This document shows positions 52,217-59,577 of a stretch of DNA of 64,000 bases, one piece after another. This DNA comes from JAEUJM01 sp041918615 (GTDB lineage Bacteria > Actinomycetota > Acidimicrobiia > Acidimicrobiales > DATDAH01). Within the stretch, counting starts at the first letter, position 1. The number at the start of each line of letters is the position of its first letter. The position numbers and the translations under genes are program-made. The stretch covers positions 431,259 to 495,258 of the forward strand of contig JAYRVH010000077.1 of NCBI GenBank assembly GCA_041918615.1. Direction: 5' to 3'. Below the pieces are notes generated by a model. The model was not told the DNA's origin. It saw nothing but the letters and a program-made list of their open reading frames with translations, and did not search any database.

Positions 52217-53305
52217 TTGACGGCACGTCGGCTGGGTCAGCAGCCCGCCCTGTCCGGCCTGCGCGGCGTCGCCGTGCTGGCGGTGCTCTACCACCACCTG
52301 CCCACCGCGACCGGGCCCCGCGGCTTCGGCCTCGTGGGCGTGTGCGTGTTCTTCGCGCTCTCCGGATTCCTCATCACCGCCTTGTTGCTCCGCGAATGGG
52401 GCGGCAGCGGCACCGTCCACGTCGGTGAGTTCTACCGGCGCCGTGTGGTCCGCCTCCTCCCCGCCCTGGCCATCGTGTTGCCGGTCGTCGTGGCATGGAC
52501 GGCCCTGCTCGGTTTCGACGCACGGCGCCCTGCGTTCTTCAGTGCCGTCTACCTGAGCAACTGGGCACGGATCAACAACGAGCCGCTCGGGGTCTTCGCC
52601 CACACCTGGACCCTCGCCGTCGAGGCGCAGTTCTACGTGATCGCTCCGTTGCTCTTCCTCCTCGCCATGCGCCACCTCCGTGACCGGTGGGTGTTCGTCG
52701 CCACGTTGGCCCTCGCCGGCGCGGTCGCCGCGTGGAGGGCCGCCCTCTGGCTGTTCGCTGGTTCGCTCGTGCGCTGGGCCGACGGCGGGCTCCTGATCTA
52801 CGTCACCCGGGCAACCGACACGCGCCTCGACGCCATCCTCATCGGGGTCGCCGCGGCCTTCGTGTTCACGAGCACACCGATCGTCGTTCCGACCCGTGTC
52901 GCGGCCCTTGCCGCTGCCCTCATCGTGGCCCTCGGCTTCGCCGATCCCGAGGGCGACCTGATGATCGTGCTGGGCATGACCGTGGTCCCGGTCGCCGCGG
53001 CCATCCTCATCGTGCACCTCGTCTCCGCCGAATCACCGATCAGGCGGATGCTGGCGTGGCGACCGCTGACGGCGGTCGGGCTCATCTCCTACGGTCTGTA
53101 CCTGTGGCACCTGCCGGTGTACCGGCTGCTCTTCTACCAGGCGCCGGGCCTGCCCTGGTGGCTCGTGGCCGTGTCCGCCGTCGGCCTCACGTTCGCCTTC
53201 GCCACCGCCTCCTACCTCCTCGTCGAACGGCGATTCCTCGGGCACCGGCGTGTGCGACCCGGGCCCCCGTCGGCTCCGGTGACACGCGACCCCGTGCTGG
53301 TCTGA
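52217..53305 (+). CDS. Acyltransferase-3 membrane protein (OafA-like)
   Basis: A 362-aa polytopic O-acyltransferase without an SGNH domain. LSGLRGVAVLAVLYHHL carries the catalytic His and the R of RxxGxxH-like signatures, followed by VFFALSGFLITALLL, FYRRRVVRLLPAL and TWTLAVEAQFYVIAPL (E of the second conserved block). It is likely to O-acylate an extracytoplasmic glycan. The start is TTG 52217, the only in-frame choice before the first helix. Neighbouring DegT suggests a shared amino-sugar glycan, a positional inference. Confidence 0.82.
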   Translation: MTARRLGQQPALSGLRGVAVLAVLYHHLPTATGPRGFGLVGVCVFFALSGFLITALLLREWGGSGTVHVGEFYRRRVVRLLPALAIVLPVVVAWTALLGFDARRPAFFSAVYLSNWARINNEPLGVFAHTWTLAVEAQFYVIAPLLFLLAMRHLRDRWVFVATLALAGAVAAWRAALWLFAGSLVRWADGGLLIYVTRATDTRLDAILIGVAAAFVFTSTPIVVPTRVAALAAALIVALGFADPEGDLMIVLGMTVVPVAAAILIVHLVSAESPIRRMLAWRPLTAVGLISYGLYLWHLPVYRLLFYQAPGLPWWLVAVSAVGLTFAFATASYLLVERRFLGHRRVRPGPPSAPVTRDPVLV

Positions 53306-53346
53306 GCGCGTTACCCACGGGCCGGCCCCGGTCGGCACCGGCGATT

Positions 53347-53363
53347 TGAGTAGCGATTACTCA
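53347..53363. promoter_or_regulatory. Operator-like palindrome TGAGTA-N5-TACTCA
   Basis: Perfect 6-bp inverted arms around GCGAT, about 80 bp before the three-gene cassette and the only AT-rich feature of the 136-bp gap. The size and spacing fit a TetR-type operator. No regulator gene is adjacent. Confidence 0.5.
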
Positions 53364-53441
53364 TGGCACGGCGCCGACGGGGGCCGAAGATGGTCGCATC
53401 GGGCGGCGACCGCCGCCCCCGAGGAAGAGGAGTTGTGCATC

Positions 53442-53795
53442 ATGGGCCTGTTCAAGGACATGAAGGACACGATGCGGGCCGCACCGCAACTGATCGGCAA
53501 CGCCCAGCAGATGCAGCAGAACGCCCTGGTGGGCCAGGCCGCAGCGCAGCGGCCCGTCGACCTCAACGACCCGGTCTGGGCACCGATCGACGGCATCACG
53601 CTCGACAAGTACGCCCAGCTCACCGCCGCCATGGCCCGCCAGAACCTGGGCACACCGGACCAGGCCGAGGCCTGGCTCGAGACCCAAGGGGTGGCCACCG
53701 GCACGTGGGCCGGCGTCAACGTGGGCTGGGTGAATCGCATGTCCGCCAACGAAGCCGTCCGTACCCGCTACGGCGTGCTGTACACGCAGTCATGA
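53442..53795 (+). CDS. Small cytoplasmic protein, first of three-gene cassette
   Basis: A 117-aa protein of unknown function. ATG 53442 has a purine-rich GAGGAAGAGGAG site 9 nt upstream. The N-terminus is an amphipathic helix (MGLFKDMKDTMRAAPQLIGN) with a Gln-rich stretch (NAQQMQQNALVGQAAAQ), then a compact domain with ITLDKYAQLTAAMARQNLG and a terminal GWVNRMSANEAVRTRYGVLY. No membrane segment. It overlaps the next gene as ATGA. Similar short proteins occur with SHOCT/DUF3592-like partners in actinobacteria (recollection, not checked). Confidence 0.75.
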   Translation: MGLFKDMKDTMRAAPQLIGNAQQMQQNALVGQAAAQRPVDLNDPVWAPIDGITLDKYAQLTAAMARQNLGTPDQAEAWLETQGVATGTWAGVNVGWVNRMSANEAVRTRYGVLYTQS

Positions 53796-54403
53796 CCATG
53801 AAGCCCTGGCGTGCCTTCAGCTACGTCTTCATCGCGATCGGCGGCGTGCTCATCATCTGGGGCTTCGTCGCCCGGTCGAACAGCAGCGACGGTGTGACGG
53901 GCCTCGCCGGGAACATCCAGGGACAGGCGATGATCTTCAGTGGTGCGATCATGATCTTGGTGGCGCTCATCAACCTGGTGGTCTACAAGTTCTTCCGTCC
54001 ACTCACCGATGCCAGTGACAACCTCATGATCAGCCAGGGCTACAAGCCCGGGTTCGGCGGCACCATGAAGATGGCGGCGGGGTCGATGGCCCAGGCCAAC
54101 GCCACCATGGCGGCTTTCAACGCGGGCCCGGCGATGGCCGACCAGCTCGCGGTGAGCGGCGTCGATGGCACGGCCACGGTGACCGGGTCCCGCCCCACCG
54201 GTCAGCTTTCGAACCTCAACCCCGTCTACGAGCTCGACATGACCGTGACCGCTGCGACAATGGCACCCTTCGAGGTGACCCACACCAGCGAGGTCAACAC
54301 CCTCCGGGTGGCCCAGGTGGGGGTCGGTCGGCGACTGCCGGTGCGGGTGAACCCCACAGATCCAACCCAGATGCTCGTTCAATGGGAGAAGGTGCCCGTC
54401 TGA
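53792..54403 (+). CDS. Membrane protein with DUF3592-like domain, second of cassette
   Basis: A 203-aa protein with two N-terminal transmembrane helices (about 9-28 and 44-66), a Met/Ala/Gly-rich linker (TMKMAAGSMAQANATMAAFN) and a C-terminal beta domain (GTATVTGSRPTGQLSNLNPV through VRVNPTDPTQMLVQW). The beta domain is clearly paralogous to that in the next gene. ATG 53792 overlaps the previous stop. It ends with TGATG overlap into the third gene. Confidence 0.75.
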   Translation: MTMKPWRAFSYVFIAIGGVLIIWGFVARSNSSDGVTGLAGNIQGQAMIFSGAIMILVALINLVVYKFFRPLTDASDNLMISQGYKPGFGGTMKMAAGSMAQANATMAAFNAGPAMADQLAVSGVDGTATVTGSRPTGQLSNLNPVYELDMTVTAATMAPFEVTHTSEVNTLRVAQVGVGRRLPVRVNPTDPTQMLVQWEKVPV

Positions 54404-54765
54404 TGTTCGGTCAGTTCTATCTCTGGATGTTCGTCTCGCTCGCCATCACTGCGGTGGTCTTGTTCTTCGCCTTCCGCATGGTGGCGGGAGCCACCGGGAA
54501 CACCAAGGCCGGTCGGGCGCTGATGGCCACGGGCGCCGATGCCCAGGCCACGATCCTCGGCCTCCAGCAGACCGGGACGTTCGTGAACAACAACCCCCAG
54601 GTCGTGCTCACCCTCGAGGTGAGCCCCCCCGGCCAGTCCAGCTTCCAGGCCCAGGCGTCCACGATCATCCCGTTGGTGGCCGTGCCGCAGGTTCAGCCCG
54701 GAAACGTGATCAACGTGAAATACGACCCAAGTGATCACTCGAAGGTGATGGTCAACTTCGGCTGA
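54403..54765 (+). CDS. Membrane protein with DUF3592-like domain, third of cassette
   Basis: A 120-aa protein with one N-terminal helix (LWMFVSLAITAVVLFFAF) and the same beta domain as its neighbour: DAQATILGLQQTGTFVNNNP and the end NVINVKYDPSDHSKVMV. ATG 54403 shares one base with the previous stop (TGATG) and has GGAGAAGG 11 nt upstream, preferred over ATG 54382. Function unknown. Tandem paralogous domains and tight coupling suggest the products form one membrane complex. Confidence 0.75.
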   Translation: MFGQFYLWMFVSLAITAVVLFFAFRMVAGATGNTKAGRALMATGADAQATILGLQQTGTFVNNNPQVVLTLEVSPPGQSSFQAQASTIIPLVAVPQVQPGNVINVKYDPSDHSKVMVNFG

Positions 54766-54781
54766 TCTCCCTCGTGTCGGT

Positions 54782-54837
54782 CCTGCCCGACAACGGCGCA
54801 CAGGTGTCGAGTGGGCCGTGCCGATCAGTCGGGCAGG
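54782..54837. terminator. Bidirectional terminator-like inverted repeat
   Basis: CCTGCCCGAC (54782-54791) and GTCGGGCAGG (54828-54837) are perfect 10-bp arms. Partly pairing inner arms (CGG..CAC with GTGCCG) extend the stem. It spans the junction of the convergent cassette and pentapeptide gene, and one arm lies in the latter's last codons. Confidence 0.55.
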
Positions 54838-55451
54838 GCCTGGAGTCCGACGGTGTTCTGGGTGTTCGCACCCTCGAGGGTGGCCCCGGCCAGTTTGGCG
54901 CCCGTGAAGTCGGCGTTCAACAGGTCGGCGTTGGAGAGGTCCGCCCCCGTGAGGTCTGCGCCGCGGAGGTCCGCGTTCTGGAGGTTGGCGCCGGACAGGT
55001 TCACGCTGGCAAGCCTGGCATCACGGAAATCGGCGTTCAAGAACGTGATGTTGCCGAGGTCGTTGCCGCGCAGGTCGGCCTCACGGAAGCGGGTGTTGTT
55101 GCTACTCACCTGGGTCAGGGTGGCCCCGCGGAGGTCGGCGCCGTCGAAGACGGTGTTCTGGATGCTGGCCTGCGTGAGATCGGCATCGGCGAGGTTCGCG
55201 TCGGTGAAGTCGGCATTGAGCAACTGGGCCTGGGTGAGATCGGCGCCGGAGAGGTCGGCGTTGGCCAACCGACCGTTGAGGAGCTGGGCCTGGGTGAGGT
55301 CCTCGCCCGAGAGGTCCTTGTCCTCGCAGACCGTGTTGGGCTTGAGCTTGCAGCCATTCACCGAGGGGAAGCCGTCGTCGGTGCTGATGCAGCCGGCAGC
55401 GACCACCAGGGCGATCGCAGCAACCAGGACTGAACGCACGGGGGAAGGCAC
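54825..55451 (-). CDS. Pentapeptide-repeat lipoprotein
   Basis: A 208-aa exported lipoprotein. GTG 55451 is leaderless, with minus-strand TACCTT 7 nt upstream. The signal ends AAGC (lipobox). After a short Cys-containing segment (NGCKLKPNTVCEDK), about 28 pentapeptide units of the A(D/N)Lxx type run to the C-terminus (e.g. ADLSGADLTQAQLLNADFTD). They should form a right-handed quadrilateral beta-helix. Most characterised examples are cytoplasmic gyrase mimics (Qnr/MfpA); a lipid-anchored one must have another role, unknown here. Confidence 0.87.
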   Translation of the reverse strand: MPSPVRSVLVAAIALVVAAGCISTDDGFPSVNGCKLKPNTVCEDKDLSGEDLTQAQLLNGRLANADLSGADLTQAQLLNADFTDANLADADLTQASIQNTVFDGADLRGATLTQVSSNNTRFREADLRGNDLGNITFLNADFRDARLASVNLSGANLQNADLRGADLTGADLSNADLLNADFTGAKLAGATLEGANTQNTVGLQALPD

Positions 55452-55458
55452 GGCGAGC

Positions 55459-55464
55459 AAGGTA
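55459..55464 (-). promoter_or_regulatory. Leaderless -10 of the pentapeptide gene
   Basis: Minus-strand TACCTT followed by 7 nt and GTG 55451. Confidence 0.5.
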
Positions 55465-55495
55465 GCCGGATCCTCCGCGCTCGCGCCGGGTTCGC

Positions 55496-57046
55496 CTACT
55501 CGGGGCGCGCGTCGAAGGTGGGGACGAGGTGGCGGGCGGCTCGGGCCTCGTCCAACCGGCGGACCGGTGCGGTTCGGGGCGCCTCGTGGGCCTGCTCCCC
55601 CGTCTCGTCGGAGATCCGTGCCAGCGCCTCGCACAGCGCCTCGAGGGTCTGGGGGCTCTCGGTCTCGGTGGGCTCGATCATCAGGGCCTCGGCCACGATG
55701 AGCGGGAAATAGGTCGTGGGTGCGTGGAAGCCCTCCTCCAGCAGGCGCTTGGCCACATCGAGCGCGGTGAGCCCCTGCGCCTTCTTCAGGCTGGAGGTCG
55801 ACAGCACACACTCGTGCATGTTGGGGCGGTCGAAGGGGATGTCGTAGCTGCCCCTCAGTCGGTGCCGGACCCAGTTGGCGTTCAGCACCGCCATGTCGGA
55901 CACCCGGCGCAGGCCGTCGCCGCCATTGGCGAGGATGTAGCTGTACGCACGGGCGAGCGCGAGCGAGTTGCCGTGCCAACCGTGGACACGGCCGATCGAG
56001 TCGGGCGGCGTCTCCCAGTCGTAGGCGCCCTCGGCGGTGCGCACCGGACGAGGACCCGGCAGGAACCGGGTGAGGCGCTCGGACACGGCCACCGGGCCGG
56101 CACCCGGGCCTCCGCCACCGTGGGGCACGGCAAATGTCTTGTGCAGGTTCATGTGCACGATGTCGAAGCCCATGTCGCCGGGGCGCACCACACCCAGGAT
56201 GGCGTTGAGGTTGGCGCCGTCGTAGTAGAGCAGGCCGCCCACCTCGTGCACCGCGGCGGCGATCTCGGCGATGTCCTCCTCGAACAGGCCCAGCGTGTTG
56301 GGATTGGTGAGCATGATGCCCGCCACCTGGTCGTCGAGGACCGAGCGCAGAGCGGCCACGTCGACACAGCCGCGGTCGTCGCTGGGGACGGTGACGGTCT
56401 CGTAGCCGCCCAGTGTCACCGAGGCCGGGTTGGTGCCGTGGGCGGAGTCCGGGATGATCACCTTGGTACGGGGAGTGGTGGCCGCGCCGCCTGCCAGCTG
56501 GGCGTCGTGCCAGGCCCGCATCAACAGCAGGCCGGTGAGCTCGCCCGCCGCCCCGGCCGGCGGCTGCAGGGTGGCGCTGTGCATGCCGGTGACCTCGCAC
56601 AGCCACGCCTCCAGCGACACCAGCAGCTCGAGCCAGCCCTGGGTGAGGCTGGCCGGCGCCGACGGGTGGACGTCACGCAGGCCGGGCATGGCCGCGGCGT
56701 CGTCGCACAGCTTGGGGTTGTACTTCATGGTGCACGAGCCCAGTGGGTAGGCGCCGAGGTCCACGGAGTACTGGCGGTGGCTCAAGCGGGTGACGTGGGC
56801 CACCAGGTCGCGCTCGCTCACCTCGGCCAACTCGACCGGTTCGGCAGCCAGGTGCTCGGCCGGAACCAGCTCGGCGGCACCCCACTCGGGCACATCGGCG
56901 CGCGGGAACGACCAGGCCTTGCGGCCAGAAACCGAGAGCTCGAAGACCGTGGGCTCTTCGTCGTGGCCCATGATCGGCGCGCTGGTGGCGCGCCCGCCGG
57001 GCGCCGCGGCGCGGGTGGGAGTGGTGCTCATCGGATCACCCATCAT
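55496..57046 (-). CDS. gcvPB: Glycine dehydrogenase (decarboxylating) subunit 2
   Basis: A 516-aa P-protein C-terminal-type subunit of the glycine cleavage system. YPLGSCTMKYNPKL, QPPAGAAGELTGLL, SAHGTNPASV and NLHKTFAVPHGGGGPG (the Lys binding PLP) are hallmark blocks. With GcvPA it decarboxylates glycine and loads aminomethyl on lipoyl-GcvH. It overlaps gcvPA as ATGA. ATGs at residues 1, 2 and 6 are alternatives; the overlap favours the first. No gcvH lies in the window. Confidence 0.95.
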   Translation of the reverse strand: MMGDPMSTTPTRAAAPGGRATSAPIMGHDEEPTVFELSVSGRKAWSFPRADVPEWGAAELVPAEHLAAEPVELAEVSERDLVAHVTRLSHRQYSVDLGAYPLGSCTMKYNPKLCDDAAAMPGLRDVHPSAPASLTQGWLELLVSLEAWLCEVTGMHSATLQPPAGAAGELTGLLLMRAWHDAQLAGGAATTPRTKVIIPDSAHGTNPASVTLGGYETVTVPSDDRGCVDVAALRSVLDDQVAGIMLTNPNTLGLFEEDIAEIAAAVHEVGGLLYYDGANLNAILGVVRPGDMGFDIVHMNLHKTFAVPHGGGGPGAGPVAVSERLTRFLPGPRPVRTAEGAYDWETPPDSIGRVHGWHGNSLALARAYSYILANGGDGLRRVSDMAVLNANWVRHRLRGSYDIPFDRPNMHECVLSTSSLKKAQGLTALDVAKRLLEEGFHAPTTYFPLIVAEALMIEPTETESPQTLEALCEALARISDETGEQAHEAPRTAPVRRLDEARAARHLVPTFDARPE

Positions 57047-58428
57047 CGAACCACCTTCTCGAGGGCCTGGACGTATCGGTCGATCTCGGCGCGGGTGCGC
57101 CGTTCGGTGGCGGCGATGAGCAGGCCCTCGCCGTGGTCGTCGGGCTCGAGAGCCACGCCGGCCAGGAAGCCCTCGTCGGCCATGCGCTCGATGACGGTGG
57201 CAGCCGGAACCGGCAGCCGCGCGGCGAACTCTCGCAGGACGGGGGCCGTCGACACGGGCGACACACCGTCGATGGCCAGCACGGCCTCCTGGGTGTACCG
57301 GGTGGCGCGGGCGCAGCGCAGGGCCAGCTCGCGAAGCCCGGTCGTGCCCAGCCAGGCCAGGGCGATGGTGCAGCCCACGGCGATGAGCGTCTGATTCGTG
57401 CAGACGTTGGACGACGCTTTCTCGCGGCGGATGTCCTGCTCGCGCGTCCGCAGCGTCGTCACATAGGCCCGTTTGCCCTCGACGTCGACGGTCTCGCCCA
57501 CGAGGCGGCCCGGTAGTCGACGCACGTGCTCTTGCCGGCAGGCGAAGTAGCCCAGGTAGGGCCCGCCGAAGCTGAGCGGCGTACCGAACGGCTGGGCCTC
57601 GCCCACCACCACGTCAGCCCCGAACGACCCTGGCGTCTTCAACAAGCCTGCGGAGACGGGGTCACCGGCGACCAGCAGCAGGGCGCCATGGGCATCGGCA
57701 CAGTCCCGGGCCGCGGCCAGGTCCTCGATGCAGCCGAGGTAGTTGGGGTACTGCACCAGTACCGCGCCGATCTCATCGGTGACGTCGGTGGGCCAGGCGG
57801 TGCGGCCGTCGGCACCGAGGGCCACGTCGACCAGGTCGTGGCCGGTGCCCTTGGCGAAGGTCGCCATGGTCGCCCGCCAGTTGGGGTGCAAACCCCGGCT
57901 GACCAACACGCCCTGCTTGCGGCTGGCGGCCACCGCGAGGTTGACCGCTTCGACGCAGGCGGTGGCGCCGTCGTAGAGCGAGGCGTTGGCGATGCCCACC
58001 CCGGTGAGGCGGCTGATGAGCGTCTGGTACTCGAACAGCATCTGCAGCACGCCCTGGGCCACCTCGGGCTGATACGGCGTGTAGGCCGTGACGAACTCGG
58101 ATCGGAACATGAGCGACCGCACGGCCGAGGGCACCTGGTGGTCGTACGCACCCGCACCGGCGAAGCACACGAGGTCAGCTCCCCCCCGCTCTGAGGGGCC
58201 GCTCGGGCCCTGGCCGGGCGCCCGGTTCGCGGCGGCGAGGCGGGCGAACTCTCCCAGCACGTCGGCCTCGGCCAGGCCGTCGGGCAGGTCGAGGTACCGA
58301 CCCTCGTCGCCGGCGACGAGGCGAAGTGCGGCGGGGATGGTCTCGAAGAGGGCTTCGAGCGAGTCGAGACCGACGAAGGCGAGCATCTCGGCGATCTCGT
58401 CGTCGGTGTGGGGGACGTAGTGACCCAC
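57043..58428 (-). CDS. gcvPA: Glycine dehydrogenase (decarboxylating) subunit 1
   Basis: A 461-aa subunit 1 of the split P-protein. MGHYVPHTDDEIAEML at the N-terminus, the YTPYQPEVAQGVLQMLFEYQ block, ASLYDGATACVEA and FGGPYLGYFAC, then SNVCTNQTL, are diagnostic. The split form (two genes rather than one gcvP) is typical of Gram-positives and archaea. It lies 21 bp after gcvT and overlaps gcvPB by 4 bp, so the three are one operon read from the promoter at 59534-59539. Confidence 0.95.
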   Translation of the reverse strand: MGHYVPHTDDEIAEMLAFVGLDSLEALFETIPAALRLVAGDEGRYLDLPDGLAEADVLGEFARLAAANRAPGQGPSGPSERGGADLVCFAGAGAYDHQVPSAVRSLMFRSEFVTAYTPYQPEVAQGVLQMLFEYQTLISRLTGVGIANASLYDGATACVEAVNLAVAASRKQGVLVSRGLHPNWRATMATFAKGTGHDLVDVALGADGRTAWPTDVTDEIGAVLVQYPNYLGCIEDLAAARDCADAHGALLLVAGDPVSAGLLKTPGSFGADVVVGEAQPFGTPLSFGGPYLGYFACRQEHVRRLPGRLVGETVDVEGKRAYVTTLRTREQDIRREKASSNVCTNQTLIAVGCTIALAWLGTTGLRELALRCARATRYTQEAVLAIDGVSPVSTAPVLREFAARLPVPAATVIERMADEGFLAGVALEPDDHGEGLLIAATERRTRAEIDRYVQALEKVVR

Positions 58429-58449
58429 GGGCGATCCTGTCTGTGAGGG

Positions 58450-59526
58450 TCAGCGGGCGCTGACGAAGGGGGTCTTCACCACTCGGGCGGGTATCGGGGT
58501 GCCCCGGACGTCGATGGCGACCTCGTCGCCGATCTCGACGGTGGGCGGCACGAAGGCCAGGGCGATGCCCCGCTCGAGCATGGGCGAGAAGTTTCCGCTG
58601 GTCACGATGCCGGCGGCGACGCCGTCGACGAGGACCGCCTGGTCGGCACGGGGCGGCCGACGTCCCTCGACCTCGAGGCCGCGGAGCCGGCGGCTGACGC
58701 CCCGCTCCTTCTCGGCCAGCAGCGGGGCCCGGCCGCGGAAGTCGCCCTTGTCCCAGCTGACCACCCAGCCGAGGCCTGCCTGCAGCGAGGTGATGCCGGC
58801 GCCGAGCTCGTGGCCGTGGAGGGGCAGGCCTGCTTCGAGGCGGAGGGTGTCGCGGGCGCCGAGGCCGGCAGGCACGACGCCGGCGGCCAATACTGCGTCC
58901 CAGAACTCCGGCGCGTGCCCGGCAGGCACGGCACACTCCACGCCGTCCTCACCGGTGTAGCCGGTGCCGGCGGCAAGGCAGTCGATGCCCTCCCAGGTGA
59001 AGGGGGCGACGCGGAATCGGCCGACGGCGGCGGCCTCGGGCGACACCGTGGCGAGGCGAGCCCGGGCGTCGGGGCCCTGGACGGCCAGGATGGCCCGCTC
59101 GTAGGTGACATCGCCTGCCTCGACGGTGCCTGGCGCGCCGTCGGTGAGGGCGGCAACGACCCGACCCGTGTTGGACGCGTTGGGCATCACGTCGAAGCGC
59201 TGTTCGCTCACCCACCACACGATGATGTCGTCGAGCACCGAGGCGTCGTCGGGGTCGAGCAGGTGGGTGTACTGGGCCCGGCCGGGGCCCACCTTGTTCA
59301 GATCGTTGGTCAGCGCCCGTTGCAGCATCTCGAACGACCCATCGCCCTCGACGCGCACGGTCCCGAGGTGGCTGACGTCGAACACCACGGCACCGGTGCG
59401 GCAGGCCCGGTGCTCGGCGAGGGTGCCGGCTGGGTAGCTCAGCGGCATGTCCCAACCCCCGAACGGCACCATCTTGGCGTCGAGCGCCCGATGGGAGGCA
59501 TCCAGAGGCGAGGTCCGCACGGTCAC
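58450..59526 (-). CDS. gcvT: Glycine cleavage system aminomethyltransferase (T-protein)
   Basis: A 358-aa folate-dependent aminomethyltransferase. MVPFGGWDMPLSYPAG, FDVSHLGTVRVEG, LTNDLNKVGPGRAQYTHLL and GYTGEDGVE match T-protein rather than YgfZ. It transfers the methylene group from GcvH to tetrahydrofolate. GTG 59526 is set by a minus-strand TACGAT 7 nt upstream (leaderless), which excludes the nine codons of open frame before it. First gene of gcvT-gcvPA-gcvPB. With no leader there is no room for a glycine riboswitch. Confidence 0.93.
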   Translation of the reverse strand: MTVRTSPLDASHRALDAKMVPFGGWDMPLSYPAGTLAEHRACRTGAVVFDVSHLGTVRVEGDGSFEMLQRALTNDLNKVGPGRAQYTHLLDPDDASVLDDIIVWWVSEQRFDVMPNASNTGRVVAALTDGAPGTVEAGDVTYERAILAVQGPDARARLATVSPEAAAVGRFRVAPFTWEGIDCLAAGTGYTGEDGVECAVPAGHAPEFWDAVLAAGVVPAGLGARDTLRLEAGLPLHGHELGAGITSLQAGLGWVVSWDKGDFRGRAPLLAEKERGVSRRLRGLEVEGRRPPRADQAVLVDGVAAGIVTSGNFSPMLERGIALAFVPPTVEIGDEVAIDVRGTPIPARVVKTPFVSAR

Positions 59527-59533
59527 CCGCCGG

Positions 59534-59539
59534 ATCGTA
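59534..59539 (-). promoter_or_regulatory. Leaderless -10 of the gcv operon
   Basis: Minus-strand TACGAT is followed after 7 nt by GTG 59526. It lies in the 51-bp gap after the large surface-protein gene. Confidence 0.55.
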
Positions 59540-59577
59540 CCGTGACCCCCCACCGGGCCAGTAACCCAGGGGCCTGC

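Noticed and set aside
59527..59577. Glycine riboswitch upstream of gcvT
   Set aside because: The gap is 51 bp and a -10 lies 7 nt before the start codon, leaving no leader for an aptamer.
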